NCBI GenBank assembly: GCA_006503535.1
Contig: QYRS01000008.1
Location: 744,001-808,000, forward strand
Origin: Arthrinium phaeospermum
Lineage: Eukaryota > Ascomycota > Sordariomycetes > Amphisphaeriales > Apiosporaceae
Reading direction: 5' to 3'
Length of the DNA stretch: 64,000 nt
Of the stretch, positions 11,808-24,199 are shown one piece after another. Every line of letters begins with the position of its first letter. Positions within the stretch are counted from its first letter, which is position 1. The position numbers were made by a program, and so were the translations under genes. A model generated the notes under the pieces. The model made no database searches. It saw only the letters and a list, made by a program, of their open reading frames with translations, and had not been told where the DNA came from.

Positions 11808-14800
11808 GTTGCCGTGCTCAGATTGATCTCATTGGTTCTCTGACCCGGGTTGAAAAGGCAGTTTTTGAGGTATCAAGAAACAGTGAAAACGCGGAAGACT
11901 TGGCTGGGGGGAAGGCGTGGGTATAAGAGGAGATCGGGAGGACCGAGGAAGAGAGAGAGAGAGAGAGAAGCGAGGTGGACGTGAGGACAGAGGTGAAAGC
12001 CCATGGTGATCGTCTCCAAGAGGGCCATATCTCAGTGGTTATGTACTGCTTGGATTCGGGCCTTCTCGACTGGAGATGGGGATATCCAAGCACCAAGACC
12101 TGGAGTGACGTTGCCCCAGGCCGGGGGAAATCAACCAGCTGGGTGGGAAGGTGGCCGAAAGCTGGGTCAAAGGGTGCACAGCGCTGGCCCTCCGATGCTC
12201 CATAGACTTCGCGATTTCTTGGTTGCGGCTCCTTGGTGCCTTGGTGCCCCTTGGTCGGCGTCACTAACAAGAAGTATGGGGCTTTCTGGGGCTGCTTTTC
12301 GGAGTGGTTCCCGCCAAGGCCAGCTAGATAGGAAATTTCAAGCAGGCCATGCTCTCTCGTCTCAAGCCGTCGTGCGCATGACGGGCTGCCATGCCGCCAT
12401 TGCCATGTTTTTTGCCGAACCGCATGCGACGACTGACTGCTGACTGACAACCTCAGTCGACCTGATCCTGATTGTCGGGGAGCTGGGTGCTGGGAGTCGC
12501 ATGCTTGCCGAGCGCCACCGGTGTTTTGGTGTTTTGGTGTGGTTGATGCTAGGGTTGCGATTCCCCGGGCAGCGTAAACGGCCCTTTTTGTTTTATCTGG
12601 AGTACCAACAGTAAGATGCAGCCCCGATATTTACCCACCCCCGACGCGGAGAGAGCAGATGCCTCCATAAGCCTCCCCATACACCTCCATAATTGCTGCA
12701 AAACGAGGAGAAAGAGCTGCCAGATCGTCCTGTCTGGTTCCAGATTGAGTTGGTCGAAGTCTATTTCTGACGTAGTTGCTCATGGACTCGCTCTCCTTGG
12801 AATTGACTATGAGAGAATTTCGCATCTGTCTTTTTTTTTCTCGCAAACGCGCCGGCCGCTCAATCCTCTGGCAATCTCACCTTGTCCGTTTTTGGACGCG
12901 ATGAATCGAGTCGCGGCCTTGGTGCTTGGCCTCATCAAATTGAGTTCCACCGAGTCCACGGACCAAGAGCCGCTTCTCGATACTTGGCAGAATACCACCG
13001 GGATTTCCGGCTCACGCGACTGAGCCCTCAAACATTCGACCATCGTGATTCCGACATTTCTAGAATCATTCTAGACCAGTCGGCATGCGTCTCCCCGTAT
13101 TCCGTCATGCGGCCTTAATTCTGTTTCTAAAAAGGGGATCTGGGAGATGTGGGCGAATACAACAGTGGCAATGCACGAAGGTATTGGGGATGCTGACTGA
13201 GTACAAGGCCACGATACCAATCGTAACCAATATCGTCCCACCCGGAGACGGTGAAAAAACTGCCTGGAAAAGGGGGGGACGGGGCGGACGGCTCATCTCG
13301 TATAGACCCAATCAGCTGGGTCGACGTTACCATTCGGGCATAACGGTCCTTCCTGTAACCATAAAGAAAATCTGCATCGAACTCATGACGATGGTCCGTG
13401 GCCGTTTCCTCGGTGTAGGCCGGCGTAGGCATCCTGAGCTATATCGTAGGATTCGCGGTGAGAAGCGAATCATCCAACATCGGCCATGAAACAGCAGCTC
13501 CGCTGCCCCCCTTACTTACTCTCTGTCTGTCCACTTTGCACACTTTCCGGTGCTTACTTCAAGGTCAAGGCAACGACCAGCTTACCCAGCACGAGTAAAC
13601 GTGTCGGGGTTACAGTAAGAACGAAACATGCCCATTATGTAAACACACCACCTCGGGTGCTTCACAGCGCGGCTCAGCTCTTAGTAGCTTCGAAAACAAC
13701 CATAAATTCGAAATCGCATGGTGCGACTGGGAGTGGCCTAGCCCATGTGTCTATAGATGACGGTGGGCGAATGAGCGTCTGGCTTACCAGGACCGTTCCT
13801 GGTCTTCCATCACTCGGCTCAAACTCGTCGCCTTACAAGGAGACGAGTAGGGAGTAGAAGACATCAATCAAAATGCATCTAATTGACCGCGTCGCCGATC
13901 CCGCGTCATGTCTTAGCCAACTATGGCTAGTAGCCGCCCCTACGCATGCGTGGCGCCTGCCATGTTTAGCTCACAGCGTCTCACTGCCATGGTCTATCCA
14001 AAAGAATTGCACGACTGCCAGACAGCCCTCCAAACGGACAGACTTACACCACAGTTCTCTCACTCGATGGATGGAAGTTTGAGTTATGCATGTGTGGAAG
14101 GAGTGTCTGTACTGCTCGATTTACAGCTGTATAGTATCATCAAGTCTGCTTTGGGCAGAAACAGAGCCAGACATATCGCCAGCCAATGTGCACTCAGAAT
14201 ACCTCCCTCGTCCCCTTCTCTCCGCATACCTCTTCCTCTTAATCTGACGTGAACACGCAAATTACCACACAGCAAGTCGTTCTCAACCCGCACCGGCCTC
14301 GCCACGTCGAACACCTTCGAGAAACCGCACACACAGCACGAGACGGGAGCGATTGATTGTTAGCTGGCAAGGCGTGGGAGAAATAGTGTCTATTAGGTTC
14401 ATGAATGACTTTTCATCTAAATTTACAACGGAGGTCGTGGCATGGTCATACGAGTCTCGTTCAATTGGCCCCAGCAGGAGCACCACCCGCTTCAACAACA
14501 AGACCGGCAAAGAAAACACTGTTTCCCATGCTGGTTTCCTAGTGAGCGAGATGCTGTGCCGACGTCTTTTCCGGACGTCTATTTGCACAATGGGCCCCCT
14601 CCCTCCACGCGCCGTTATCCGAGATGTTGCCCCCCTCTCGCAAGCTGTAGAATCCCCTGAACCTTTTTCTGTGCCAATGCCGCTGAATGCTTGAAAACAC
14701 CCCGCTTGTGTACATCGTAAAATGTCGTAAATATGCTTGAAACTAGCAGGGGCGAGCAAGCGCAGCCCTGTTCGTAGCATCTGAAGTTTTGACCTTTTTT

Positions 14801-14837
14801 TGTTTCCACCAGTTTTACACCCCCCCGACGAATTCTT
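11808..14837. other. 3-kb intergenic stretch between sugar transporter and deubiquitinase
   Basis: The left part is the transporter promoter on the minus strand, with a GA run at about 11950-11969. The right part is the 3' flank of the deubiquitinase. Open frames up to 210 codons occur but lack domains, consistent splice sites or codon bias, so none is accepted. Confidence 0.5.
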
Positions 14838-17800
14838 CTAAATTCGCTGGTAGAAAAGCAAATACGCCACCTTATCCTTGGTATTGTCGCGTACTTGCTT
14901 CCCCTTGGACGGAGGTGGTGCTGCCGCTGCTGCCGCGGGTGCGGTCCCGCCACCGTTCAACACGCTGCTCCATTTCTTTGCGCCGCTTGTTGGTGTGGTG
15001 ACCTTGTTCCAGCCTCCATCATCCCCGACCTCGTCGTCACCGATACCCTCGAATCTGTTGCCAGAGGCGCCAGAAGCTGTGTCACGCTTCTGCTCAGATC
15101 GCAAAGCCTCCTTGGTCGCATCCTCCTCGTGACCACCCTCGGCAACGTCTTCGCTCCTAACGCGGCGGAGATGGGTATCGTCGATTCGGATCCACTCTTG
15201 GCCGTCCTGACGTCTCACGTCAACAGTGTAGTGACCACCGCTGGCGTTCTTTCCGTGGTGGTATACAGCTGCAATGAGACGGTACTTTGGAAGCCCGGTT
15301 CCCTCAGCCAGCATCGCGTTCCTCTTTTGTCGCGTAAAGACCTCCTTCGGGAGTTCTAGGTCGAGTGGGTAGCCGACCTTCTTCCAAATTTTCATGGTGC
15401 CAGTGCCCTGGGCATCGAACTGGAACCGTTTCAAGTGGAGGATCAATACTGGTGGCAGATTTTCAATGAAAACCTGCTTCGTGGCTGGAACGCCCGGCCC
15501 CCTAGGCGATCCGAAGTCCCCATGCATAGTCTCCGAGCGCGTCAGGTTCTTCAAAGCGTCAACAATGTTGCGTACTTGGTCAGACCCAATATCGAGCTGC
15601 AGTGGCTGGTAGGGTTCACTAGTTATCGAATCTTTAAGTCCAGGGACTTTGAACTCTGAGCGTAGCTCGCCACCAAATATTTGAGTAATCGGGGAAGGAG
15701 TGACCGGAAGACCAGAAGAGCGTGTAATGGCTGCCCGCTGCTTGGGGCCGACCTCCAACCAGTCGCTCGAATCTGTAGTACCAGTCGGCGAGGAAACGGT
15801 TGTTGATGTAGCAGTCGTCGAGGCAGCGGCACTAGGGACCTTCTTCATTACCGCCTTGCATTCCTCTTGGAGAGACTCCAGGAGAAAACCAAGGAACTCT
15901 TCGGCATCCTGCTGGTGACCTCGCTACAGTAATGGCATCAGCTTTGAACAACAACCGGGACAAGACTGCAGACTTACTTGCATGCCCGCGAATCGCGGGT
16001 GCTTTCTAATGGCATCATACACGAATTCTGGCGTGAAAGGCTCTCCATAGTGCTCCAGCTCTTCGCTCTTTAATCGCATTCGCAATTGTTCCACGGATGC
16101 CGCGGAGTCAATGACACTGAACTCCCGCATAAACATAATCCTGCCAATTGTCAGCATGCAACACCAACAACCATTTATTTTGGTGTTTACTCACATAGCA
16201 TCAATCAGGGGTGTTTCACTCTTGAAACTGTGAGCTGCTTTCTTGCTGATCTGGTCCAAAAAGTCGTAAAAGGGAGTACAGAAAATAAGGACTTGTAGAA
16301 CCTGGAGAAATGGTCAGATTAAGGGTCCAACATCAACAGTGGGCAATGACTTACAGAATTCATATAGCACATGTTCCCAGTGTTGATCAGACCTCTGGGC
16401 TTGAGGAAAGCCAGCTTCTGGCCCTTGCCGACTCGGAATCGTGCTAAAGCTTCAGCCAGGGAGCTCGCATTTGTTTTGGCAAAGGTGCCCGTGACAGCAA
16501 CGTTGTCCCCATTTGCCTCTCCGTTTTCAACTGTCCCGGTAGCTGCTGTTTCTGTAACGGCCTGGGACCCTGGGGTAGCCGCCGCGACAGGGGCTGCATT
16601 TGCAAACAGCCCAGTCCATAGCTTTGGCTTCGCTGGCGCAGGGGCTACAGCCGGTTGGGACACTTCTGCCGCGGCATCTGTTGATGGCGCAACGGGTGTG
16701 TCCGCGGGCAACTGCTGGCTTGCTGCTGGTGATTCACCTGCCGCTGGCCGGTCATTGCTGGTGGGACCCTTGGGCTCTTTCGTGGCCGGCTTGGTAGTTT
16801 TGGGCAAGACCGGTACAGCTGGAGCTGCTGCTCGTGGCGCGGTCTTGGCCACCTTGGTGGGGGTCACACTGGCATTCGCGGGCACTTGAGCAGCCTGCGC
16901 AGATGCTGGTGTAGTTGTCGTGCTTGACTCGGTGGTTTCTAAGGGCAGCTCACGAGCTGAAGGGACCTCGGATCTGTCTGCAGGCTCCGCCGAAGCAGCG
17001 GATGGTACCCCAGTTGTGTTGCTTCTTTGCGTAGCAGTTCCCGGGACCGATGCGTCCGAAACTGGCTCGGAACCCGTCGGCTCAGCTGATGCCTCGCTAC
17101 CGGCTTGGTGATTGGAAGGAAGCCTGACATTACTGGCATCCGTCGTCAATATTTTCCGCCTTCGTCTCGATTTTGCCGTTCGTGTGGGGAATGGGAGATC
17201 GGGCCGGGACAACCACGGTAACTATTGGCATATGTAAGTATATATATCTATATACCAGGCGCATACTGTGCTATCAGTGCGGGTATCGCAGACGGTGGAC
17301 TTACAGGAGGTCTGAATGGTGCTCTCGGTACTTCCACCTCGGGTTGAGGCGGCGGTGGCGGTTGCGGCGATGCTTGTGTATGAGTTGTGGACGGAGTCAA
17401 GGGCGGTTGCGCTAGAGCTTGAGGCGAGTGAGTTGATGAGGGTGTCTGAGAGATAGGCGCGGCCGGCGGGGGTAGGGCGGAGGCGTAGACAGGCGGCGTC
17501 GAGATTGCGGGAGAATGCTGCTGCGGGGGTGGCCGGGAATATGCCTGAGGCGGCGGGTGGTGTTGCATACTCGAGGAGACAATCGAAGGATACTGCTGGT
17601 GCATAGCCGGAGGAGACCGCGCCGGGTAGCCCGCGTGATGCTGCACGTAGGGTGCGGCGGGCATGCCGCTGTTCTGGTAGTAATGAGGCATTTGCTGCGG
17701 GTAGTAGCTGGTGGCGTACGGATTCATCGGAGAGCTGTAGTACATGTGGTTGGGGCCGTTGTGATGTTGCTGGTGATAGTATGGAGGCTGGTGAGAAGGC

Positions 17801-17949
17801 TGGTGCTGAGGGAAGTGCTGAGGCGGGCGGCGTCGCGGAACGTTGCCTGCGGTAGGCACATGTCCCATCTCAACCGGGCCTCGTCCTCCTGGTCCTCCGC
17901 CAACACCTCCAGGCATAGGCTGCCCAGCCGGCAGATGACTACCGTTCAT
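14838..17949 (-). CDS. UBP3: Ubiquitin carboxyl-terminal hydrolase, Ubp3/USP10 type
   Basis: Cysteine protease that removes ubiquitin from proteins. In yeast, Ubp3 with Bre5 acts in ER-Golgi transport, ribophagy and stress control. Exons on the minus strand are 17949-17305, 17221-16355, 16301-16195, 16140-15978 and 15923-14838; all phases close, giving 955 residues. The first 215 residues are extremely rich in Pro, Gln, His and Tyr and probably disordered. A basic PWLSRPDLPFP segment follows, then a Ser/Ala/Thr/Pro-rich linker. The catalytic domain starts with GLINTGNMCYMNS (nucleophile Cys near 500), continues with RGHQQDAEEFLGFLLESL and ends with NASGGHYTVDVR (catalytic His near 825) and IDDTHLRRV. 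The order disordered N-terminus then C-terminal USP domain matches Ubp3/USP10. Introns are 83, 53, 54 and 54 nt. Confidence 0.9.
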
Positions 17950-19126
17950 CTTGCCGGCTTGGGGTCGATAGAAGCAGTGGCTAGGTGCCCACTGCTTCTG
18001 CTGCGCTTCTTAGAGAAAGATAACCGTCGCGTGTCCGCTTTTGAGGGCAATGGTATTACCAAGAACCGAAGATGGCGTCGCACGGGACTGGTGAGGAAGT
18101 CGAGCACAGCGCCGTTGGTGTTGGAATAGGGTTCAAGTGGTGTGCGGTGGTTTCCAAACCCAAGGTGTCTTTGTCGTTGGGTGCTGGAAAGCAGTGGCCG
18201 CAAAGAGAAGCTTCCCTCGCGCGCCAAAGCCCGGTGCTGGTGCTGGTGCTGGTGCTGGAGCCAGGGCCCCAGAATGCAAAAGGGCTGTGCGTCACGTTTT
18301 ATTTTTTTCTCTGGTCTTTTTTTCCTTACAAGTATGTAAGCAGGTCCGGTCCACTTCCGGGCCCAAGTAACGAATCAACAACAGCTCAAAATGTACACGA
18401 GAAACACATCAAAGTCTGCAGATGGATGCCTGAGGGTGGTAAGGACACGATAATCGTTGACGTTTGCAACGACTCGGTGGGAAGATAGCAAGCGACCTCT
18501 CGCAACGGGGCTTACGGACGGCTGCGACAATCGGAACGGCGTTGGAAAAAACGTCAAGAGTTACCAAAGCACATCGGGTCAGCTCAAATCGATGTCCTGG
18601 CAGGTCGGGGTAGGTACAAGTGGGAACAGCTAGTCGGCTAGCCTCCAATCAAGTCGTACAGACACTTGATGAATGATATGTCCGTCCCATTGTTGGGTTC
18701 CGCATCCGCAATGGGAAGCGGCGGCCCATGTACATACTTGATGGCATATCAGATAGCCCAGTTCCAGTTTCCCGCAACATCCTCACCCATCACCAGTGCG
18801 GTACATGCAGGTGCTCCGTACCAGATAGGATTAATAACATGTAGATATTTCCAGAGCTGTTTCTTTAGTGTCCTGATACCACGGATTTTCCACCGTTTAC
18901 TTGAGTGCATTTTGCTCTACCATGCATGCTTGCTGGGATTTATCAGGGAGCTGTATGCTTTTTTTTTAACGACCAATGCTGTATGTAACCTAAATATCTC
19001 TCAAGTTCTATAGCATAACAGTCTGCGTATCACGTGGGCAAATGCAATCAGCCAGACAGGCTCAAGCAGTCCGCCACAGACGTGATATCTATACCTAATC
19101 TAGTAAAAGGTATCCATCAGATGCAT
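17950..19126. other. Intergenic between Sae2-like gene and deubiquitinase
   Basis: Promoter side of the deubiquitinase on the minus strand and 3' flank of the Sae2-like gene. It contains a short hexanucleotide repeat (separate entry) but no supported gene. Confidence 0.5.
18233..18258. repeat. GGTGCT short tandem repeat
   Basis: Just over four copies of a 6-bp unit in the upstream region of the deubiquitinase gene. Likely a neutral microsatellite. Confidence 0.8.
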
Positions 19127-21363
19127 CTACTCGTCTCTGAACAGCCACCTTCCGGTTTGGTTGGGCTTCATCGCCTCTCGATAGCGCTCTTCGACCCTTT
19201 CCCTTTGCATCACAGCTGTCAGCTGGTTGTCTTCGTTCAATTGCTGTGTACTAGGAAAATCGACATTGAAATATCCAGGGGGCGTGGTGGCCCGCTGGAC
19301 ACGGTGCCGATGCGCTTTCCCATACTCATTAGCAACTTGTTGGGTCTTTGCTTTCAACCACATAGCTTCTTTTTCGTCTTCACTCATGGATGAAAGCCTC
19401 CACGCTTCGTCGCCTAGCCAATTCTCAAGAAGTGATTGGAAAGCAATGGCCCCCGTCTCGAGTCTCTCACCCCGAGCTTGGTTGCGGAAACCAGGTGCAC
19501 AGCACTCTTCCTTAACACAACCTGGTAAGCAAAGGCGGTCCTCCTTATTCCGTACGACTTCACTGAAAGCGTAGTCGAGACCATCGTTGTGTTTGGGGTT
19601 GATTTTGAAGTCCCCCAACCTAAGACTCCATTGCGGACGATCTCGCAATCGCGACGAGTTTTTGCGGCGACGCTTCGCTCTTTCAATGGTGTCTGGCGCC
19701 TGCGGTTTCGGCTGAATTGCGGTAGAAGTCCGCTTCAACATCTTGTTCGAAGGTGTTTCGGACACCGAGACTTTTGGCTTTACACGCAGAGCATTGGGTG
19801 GCACGCGAATAGTCTGTTTCTCGGGCGAAGCTGTTTTCAGTAACGAATCCAGGCGCCCAGTGGTACGAAAGGTCTGCCTTGGTATTCCGGTGGAGTCATC
19901 TCGGTCCTCGTCCTCTGCAAGGCTCGCTATGCCTCTAAGGAGAGTCGGGTCCCGACCGTCGGAATTAGAGACTGCAACATCGTTTGCACAATGCCCGGCC
20001 GATCTCCGAGCATGTTCAGTCATATATACATACTCAGTGCCAGCTGGACTCGAATTTGATGCAAGATCGTGCGGCAACTCTTCGGTGTCTGGCAAACTAT
20101 CCTGCGGGGTGGGTCCTCTAGCCGAAGTTGTTGTTGTGGCGGTTCGATGCGAGCTTCGATTCCTCCTTGGGGTAGACAAGGAATCTTCGCCATCGTCAAA
20201 GTCGATGCTCTCGTGTGGCACAAAATTGCGTTGCTCATCTGTGATAGCCGGATCCGACCCTTCTTCGATCTTAAGTCTTGTGACAGCAGGATCTCTGAGA
20301 GATGAGTTGCCCTCGTTTCTTCTCCTGCGAACAGGTCGTTCGGATACCACAACAGGGGTGTCTGACGAAGGCTCATCTTTGATAGACGCATCTGCGACTC
20401 TAGAGCCATGCGTACCGGGCAGCGGGGGCAACACCGGCTCCTCCGCTACTTGGCCATCACCACGATCGCTAGGCGTGTCGTTTTCTCCATCCAGTCCGTT
20501 GGAAGACTTGCCGCATTGGAGTAAAGCACTGCCATCATACTGGGCCAGGGGTTCAACAGATGGAAGATGACTCGTGCAAAGGGCACCCTGAGCTTCAACA
20601 TCGGGAATTTGGGGATCTGGAGAATTGGGATTCGTGTCCGAGGTAAAGGAGGAATCCAGAGCGGCGTTATTTGTTGCGGCAGCCAACTCCCCCTTCAGTC
20701 GCTTTATTAGGCCTTTCCGCTTCTCTGCGCATTCCTTCTGCTTTGTAGCATATTCCTTCCAACTGTGTGTTGTTTTTGTACGCTCCCGTAATTCCGACTG
20801 GAGCGTTTCGTTGGCTTGGACCAAATCCGCAGTCTGACTTCGCAGTTTTCTGTACTTGCCGTCTAGTACGCCGTACTCTGTAGCCAGCTCACGGTGGCCA
20901 AGACCCGTAACATCCGAATAGTCATTCTTAATAGACTTCCGGATGTTCACAGAAACAGGTGTCAGAGGAGCCCGGGGGTTTCCGCTGGGAGGTCGAGAGA
21001 ATCGCGATTTACTGGGACTAGTGTTTTCTTGACCTGGAGCATCTGCGCGATGGTGTTGAAATGATCGTTTCAACTCAGCAAGCTCTTCTCTGAGCGCCTT
21101 GTTCTGCTGCTCTAGTCGATCAACGCTTGCCGCCCTAACCCGTAGTGACTGCAACTCAGCGTCGAGCTCAGCCTTCCTCTGATTCTCAGCTTCAACGGCT
21201 GCATGTTTCAAGGCGAATTAGTACCTTGAAATGCATAGTATTCAACTTGCGTTGAGTTAATGACACACTCACAATCTTTGAAGTTTTTCTCAATACGGCC
21301 GCAGGCTTGGGTGAGGGCCTGGAACAGCGCAGGTTTGCCTGTGTCTTCAAACCAACTCTCCAT
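19127..21363 (-). CDS. SAE2: DNA-end resection factor, Sae2/Ctp1/CtIP family
   Basis: Cofactor of the Mre11-Rad50-Nbs1 nuclease that starts resection of double-strand breaks in mitosis and meiosis. Exons on the minus strand are 21363-21273 and 21198-19127 (74-nt intron, GTGAGT donor), giving 720 residues. The short first exon starts MESWFEDTGKPALFQALTQA. Residues of about 30-90 and again near 130-190 form charged coiled coils, fitting N-terminal oligomerisation. The middle is long, acidic and probably disordered. The C-terminal Sae2 domain shows RPQWSLRLGDFKINPKHNDG, a cysteine cluster CLPGCVKEECC, HRHR and GYFNVDFPSTQQL near the end. The cluster and the arginine-histidine motif are the conserved functional core. 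Fungal members diverge strongly outside this tail, so the assignment rests on the C-terminus. Confidence 0.88.
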
Positions 21364-21607
21364 CGTAACTGCACCGCCGGGAAGTCTTATCCAAGATTAC
21401 GCGTCAGGTCAGAATTCAATAGGGCCACGGTACATTGAGCGTTAGTTCTGGTGTTGTTGTCGGCACAGTCTCCGGTTGTGAGTGACGAAAGCAGCTCATA
21501 AAGTTGACGTCGGATTGACGCGTTGTTAGGACTAGGCACGCGACACCAAGATGGACCCACTCTTACCACTTACACTAAAATTGGATCGATTAAAAAGTGC
21601 GTCCTTG

Positions 21608-21639
<32 letters not shown>

Positions 21640-24199
21640 GGCAGTGCTATTGATGTTCGACAGTACGCCATTGACGTCAATTGTGAAGAATTATGGACGA
21701 TCTTATTTATATCTATCAGTAGGAAGGATGGCCGACCTACGATCAGTACCTATGATTGAAATATATTGATCGCTTTACTGAGAACGTTAGATTAATGACT
21801 AAAGTCATTCTGAATTGACATTTGTGGTTCGCGAGTCATAGCTCCCTAGACCTTTCAATTGATGTTGATAGCCATCCATTCCCTCCATCATTGATATGAG
21901 GAAGTACTCTGCTATACAGTTCGAAAGCTACCTACATAGGTAACATACCTACGTACCTTTTGTACACATTCTGGAAACTCCCAAAATCATTACCCAATAT
22001 TTTACAGTCTTCATTTCAAGAAGCCGAATGCCTACGCATCACCAGGTGCTCGTGTTTATATAACGCGCCATATGGCAGATACACTTGGAAGTATATAGAT
22101 GAAGTGTCACATATGGATTCTCGAAACCTAAGTAACAATATTACCTAGTAGTAGGCAGAATTATGTCCAATCAGCCAGCGAACCTCACATCATAACAGCT
22201 GGCCTGATATATCGTTGTCTATCCTTCGAACTATAGACTAGCTAACTGTAGTGGTACCTACACATCCTGCCGATGCTGGAATTGTACGTAGTACTAACCA
22301 AGATAGTGTAGACTTTTGGTATTGTATTGCTCAAGAAGTTTAGATTCAGCACCCTTTTACACCTCGTCGCGGCTGCCACTAAACGCCATTGGATCAAAGA
22401 TGGAGCTGCAGCAACTAAAGACCATGAGGCCATTGCTAGTATTCCTATTGAAGACGAAAGCCTCTCCGACCACAGCAGTTTCGATGACTGGAATATACAT
22501 TGTCAGCGAACCCAGTCCCTTGGAAGCTTGCTGGCGCCCCCGGCCAAGCTTCGGGTCGAGTTCCGGGCTGAGCTCCGAGCCTAGCCCCGAGGGGTTGATT
22601 TCTGGGTCCTGGGCAGATCAAGGATGGCACAGAGCACACGAGTGGTTGATAGAGTTGAGCATACTCCCTCCGTACTACATACAGCGGTATTTACCCAGAG
22701 AGAAAGAAGATTGTATAGTATGTATTTATATAAAAATGTGATCAGCCTCTACCCGGCCTCCAGTCTTGAGACGTTCAACTGTTATATATCTATCACCCTT
22801 TGAAAATTTCAGTCTGGCACCGGACACCCAGACACCCAGGTTTGAGGGCAGAGCCGTCACCATCCCTGCTTTCCCAAAATGGCAAGTTGGCGGAAGCAGC
22901 GAAAACTCGGCTGGGCTCACGCGGCTTTGTACGACGTAATACTCAGGTGGTATGCAGGTAGCCCTGGTAGCCCTGGGTGCCACCACCTGCTGCTTTCACC
23001 TCGATTGCATGGCGCACGTCCCACTCCTTGCCTACATTCTTGGATCTGATCCGTTTCTCCCCCTCAAAACTCGAAACTACGACGTAGTACTTGCAGGGAA
23101 GCCAAGACCCAGCAACCGCGACTCTGCGCTAGGCCGTCCCTACCTTATTAGGCCCTCGGCCAACCAACAGCGAGGAAGACGAGACAAGGTCATCCGGCAT
23201 TGCAGAAAGTCGAGGGGTGAGACTAGACTTGGACTGGACTGGACTTTCCCAAATGCAATGCCCACAATCCACACGCTCTGACCCCAATTGCCAAAGCACA
23301 TGGGAAAAGTGAAATCGGCAGAATAATAAAAAAATACATCGTCGAGCTTTTCCAGGTCTATACCGCCCTTTCCCGCCCCCTCCAAACCCAATTCACAAAT
23401 ATCTTTTTGCGCGCGCATCGACAATTCTCCCGTAACCTGGAAGAATAGTCCGTCCGTCCGTCCGTCGTACACAGAATTTTCCCCTTACGCTCGGAGACTC
23501 CCATATTCCTCAACACGCTCTTCCCCAGATCTTGACATCTTTCGACTCGTCAAGACCAATTATACCCATTCCAAGAAGTCATCAGGTGAGTTGTTCTCCG
23601 TTTGTCACCATGCTGGCCGCCGTGGCCCCTCCATCCGTCTTGTTGTGTGTCGTTTGCCTCTTCCTCCTCTTTGGACGGCGGGCCTGAGTTTTGATGGTTT
23701 GCCCCTCTAAACCCCACCTCTGAGCCCGATCCGATAGAGCAGATAGAGCAGCCAAAGCAAGCAAGCAAGCAAGCAGGTACAAGATAGTATTTGCTGCTGC
23801 TGTTGCTCTCCCCACCATTCATTCGCTGCCCATCACTCCCCATCCCACACCTTATCCAGTCTTCACCATCCACAAACATTAACCTCAACCGTTTGAAAAG
23901 CTCTCACATTTCAACGGCCGACGTTAAAGGTTCGTAGCAACATTGGGTACCAGGGAGAAAAAAAACCTACCCCTGCACTTCCAGATTAGTGCCTGCCCGT
24001 TCCCTCTTCCCTTGCACTGGCCAGCGCCAGAGGTACCCTGCAATTACCAAGCGCAAGAGCGCAAACATATTATTGCCCCTCCAAGACACCCCATACTACT
24101 ACTGGCGCAACCTCGACTGACTTTTCTTCATCAAGTTCACTTCTTGTCAACAACCACCACACCAAACTCCCGGCTCATCCAGACTCAATATTCACCAAG
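21364..24199. other. 2.8-kb intergenic, divergent promoter region of SAE2 and GIS2
   Basis: The part from about 21700 to 22350 is AT-rich and repetitive in texture, with no gene. A strong donor (GTGAGT) at 23586 shortly after a likely transcript start suggests an intron in the 5' leader of GIS2. Its acceptor may be the TCATCAAG near 24137, behind a CTGAC branch site; this is inference. GCAA repeats lie at about 23757-23775. Confidence 0.4.
21611..21634. repeat. CCTG tetranucleotide repeat
   Basis: Six perfect copies of a 4-bp unit in the intergenic region upstream of the Sae2-like gene. A simple microsatellite without clear function. Confidence 0.85.

Noticed and set aside
18666..19013. 115-codon open frame between the deubiquitinase and Sae2-like genes
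   Set aside because: It has no domain and lies where 3' and 5' flanks of the neighbours are expected; hydrophobic content is due to T-rich sequence.
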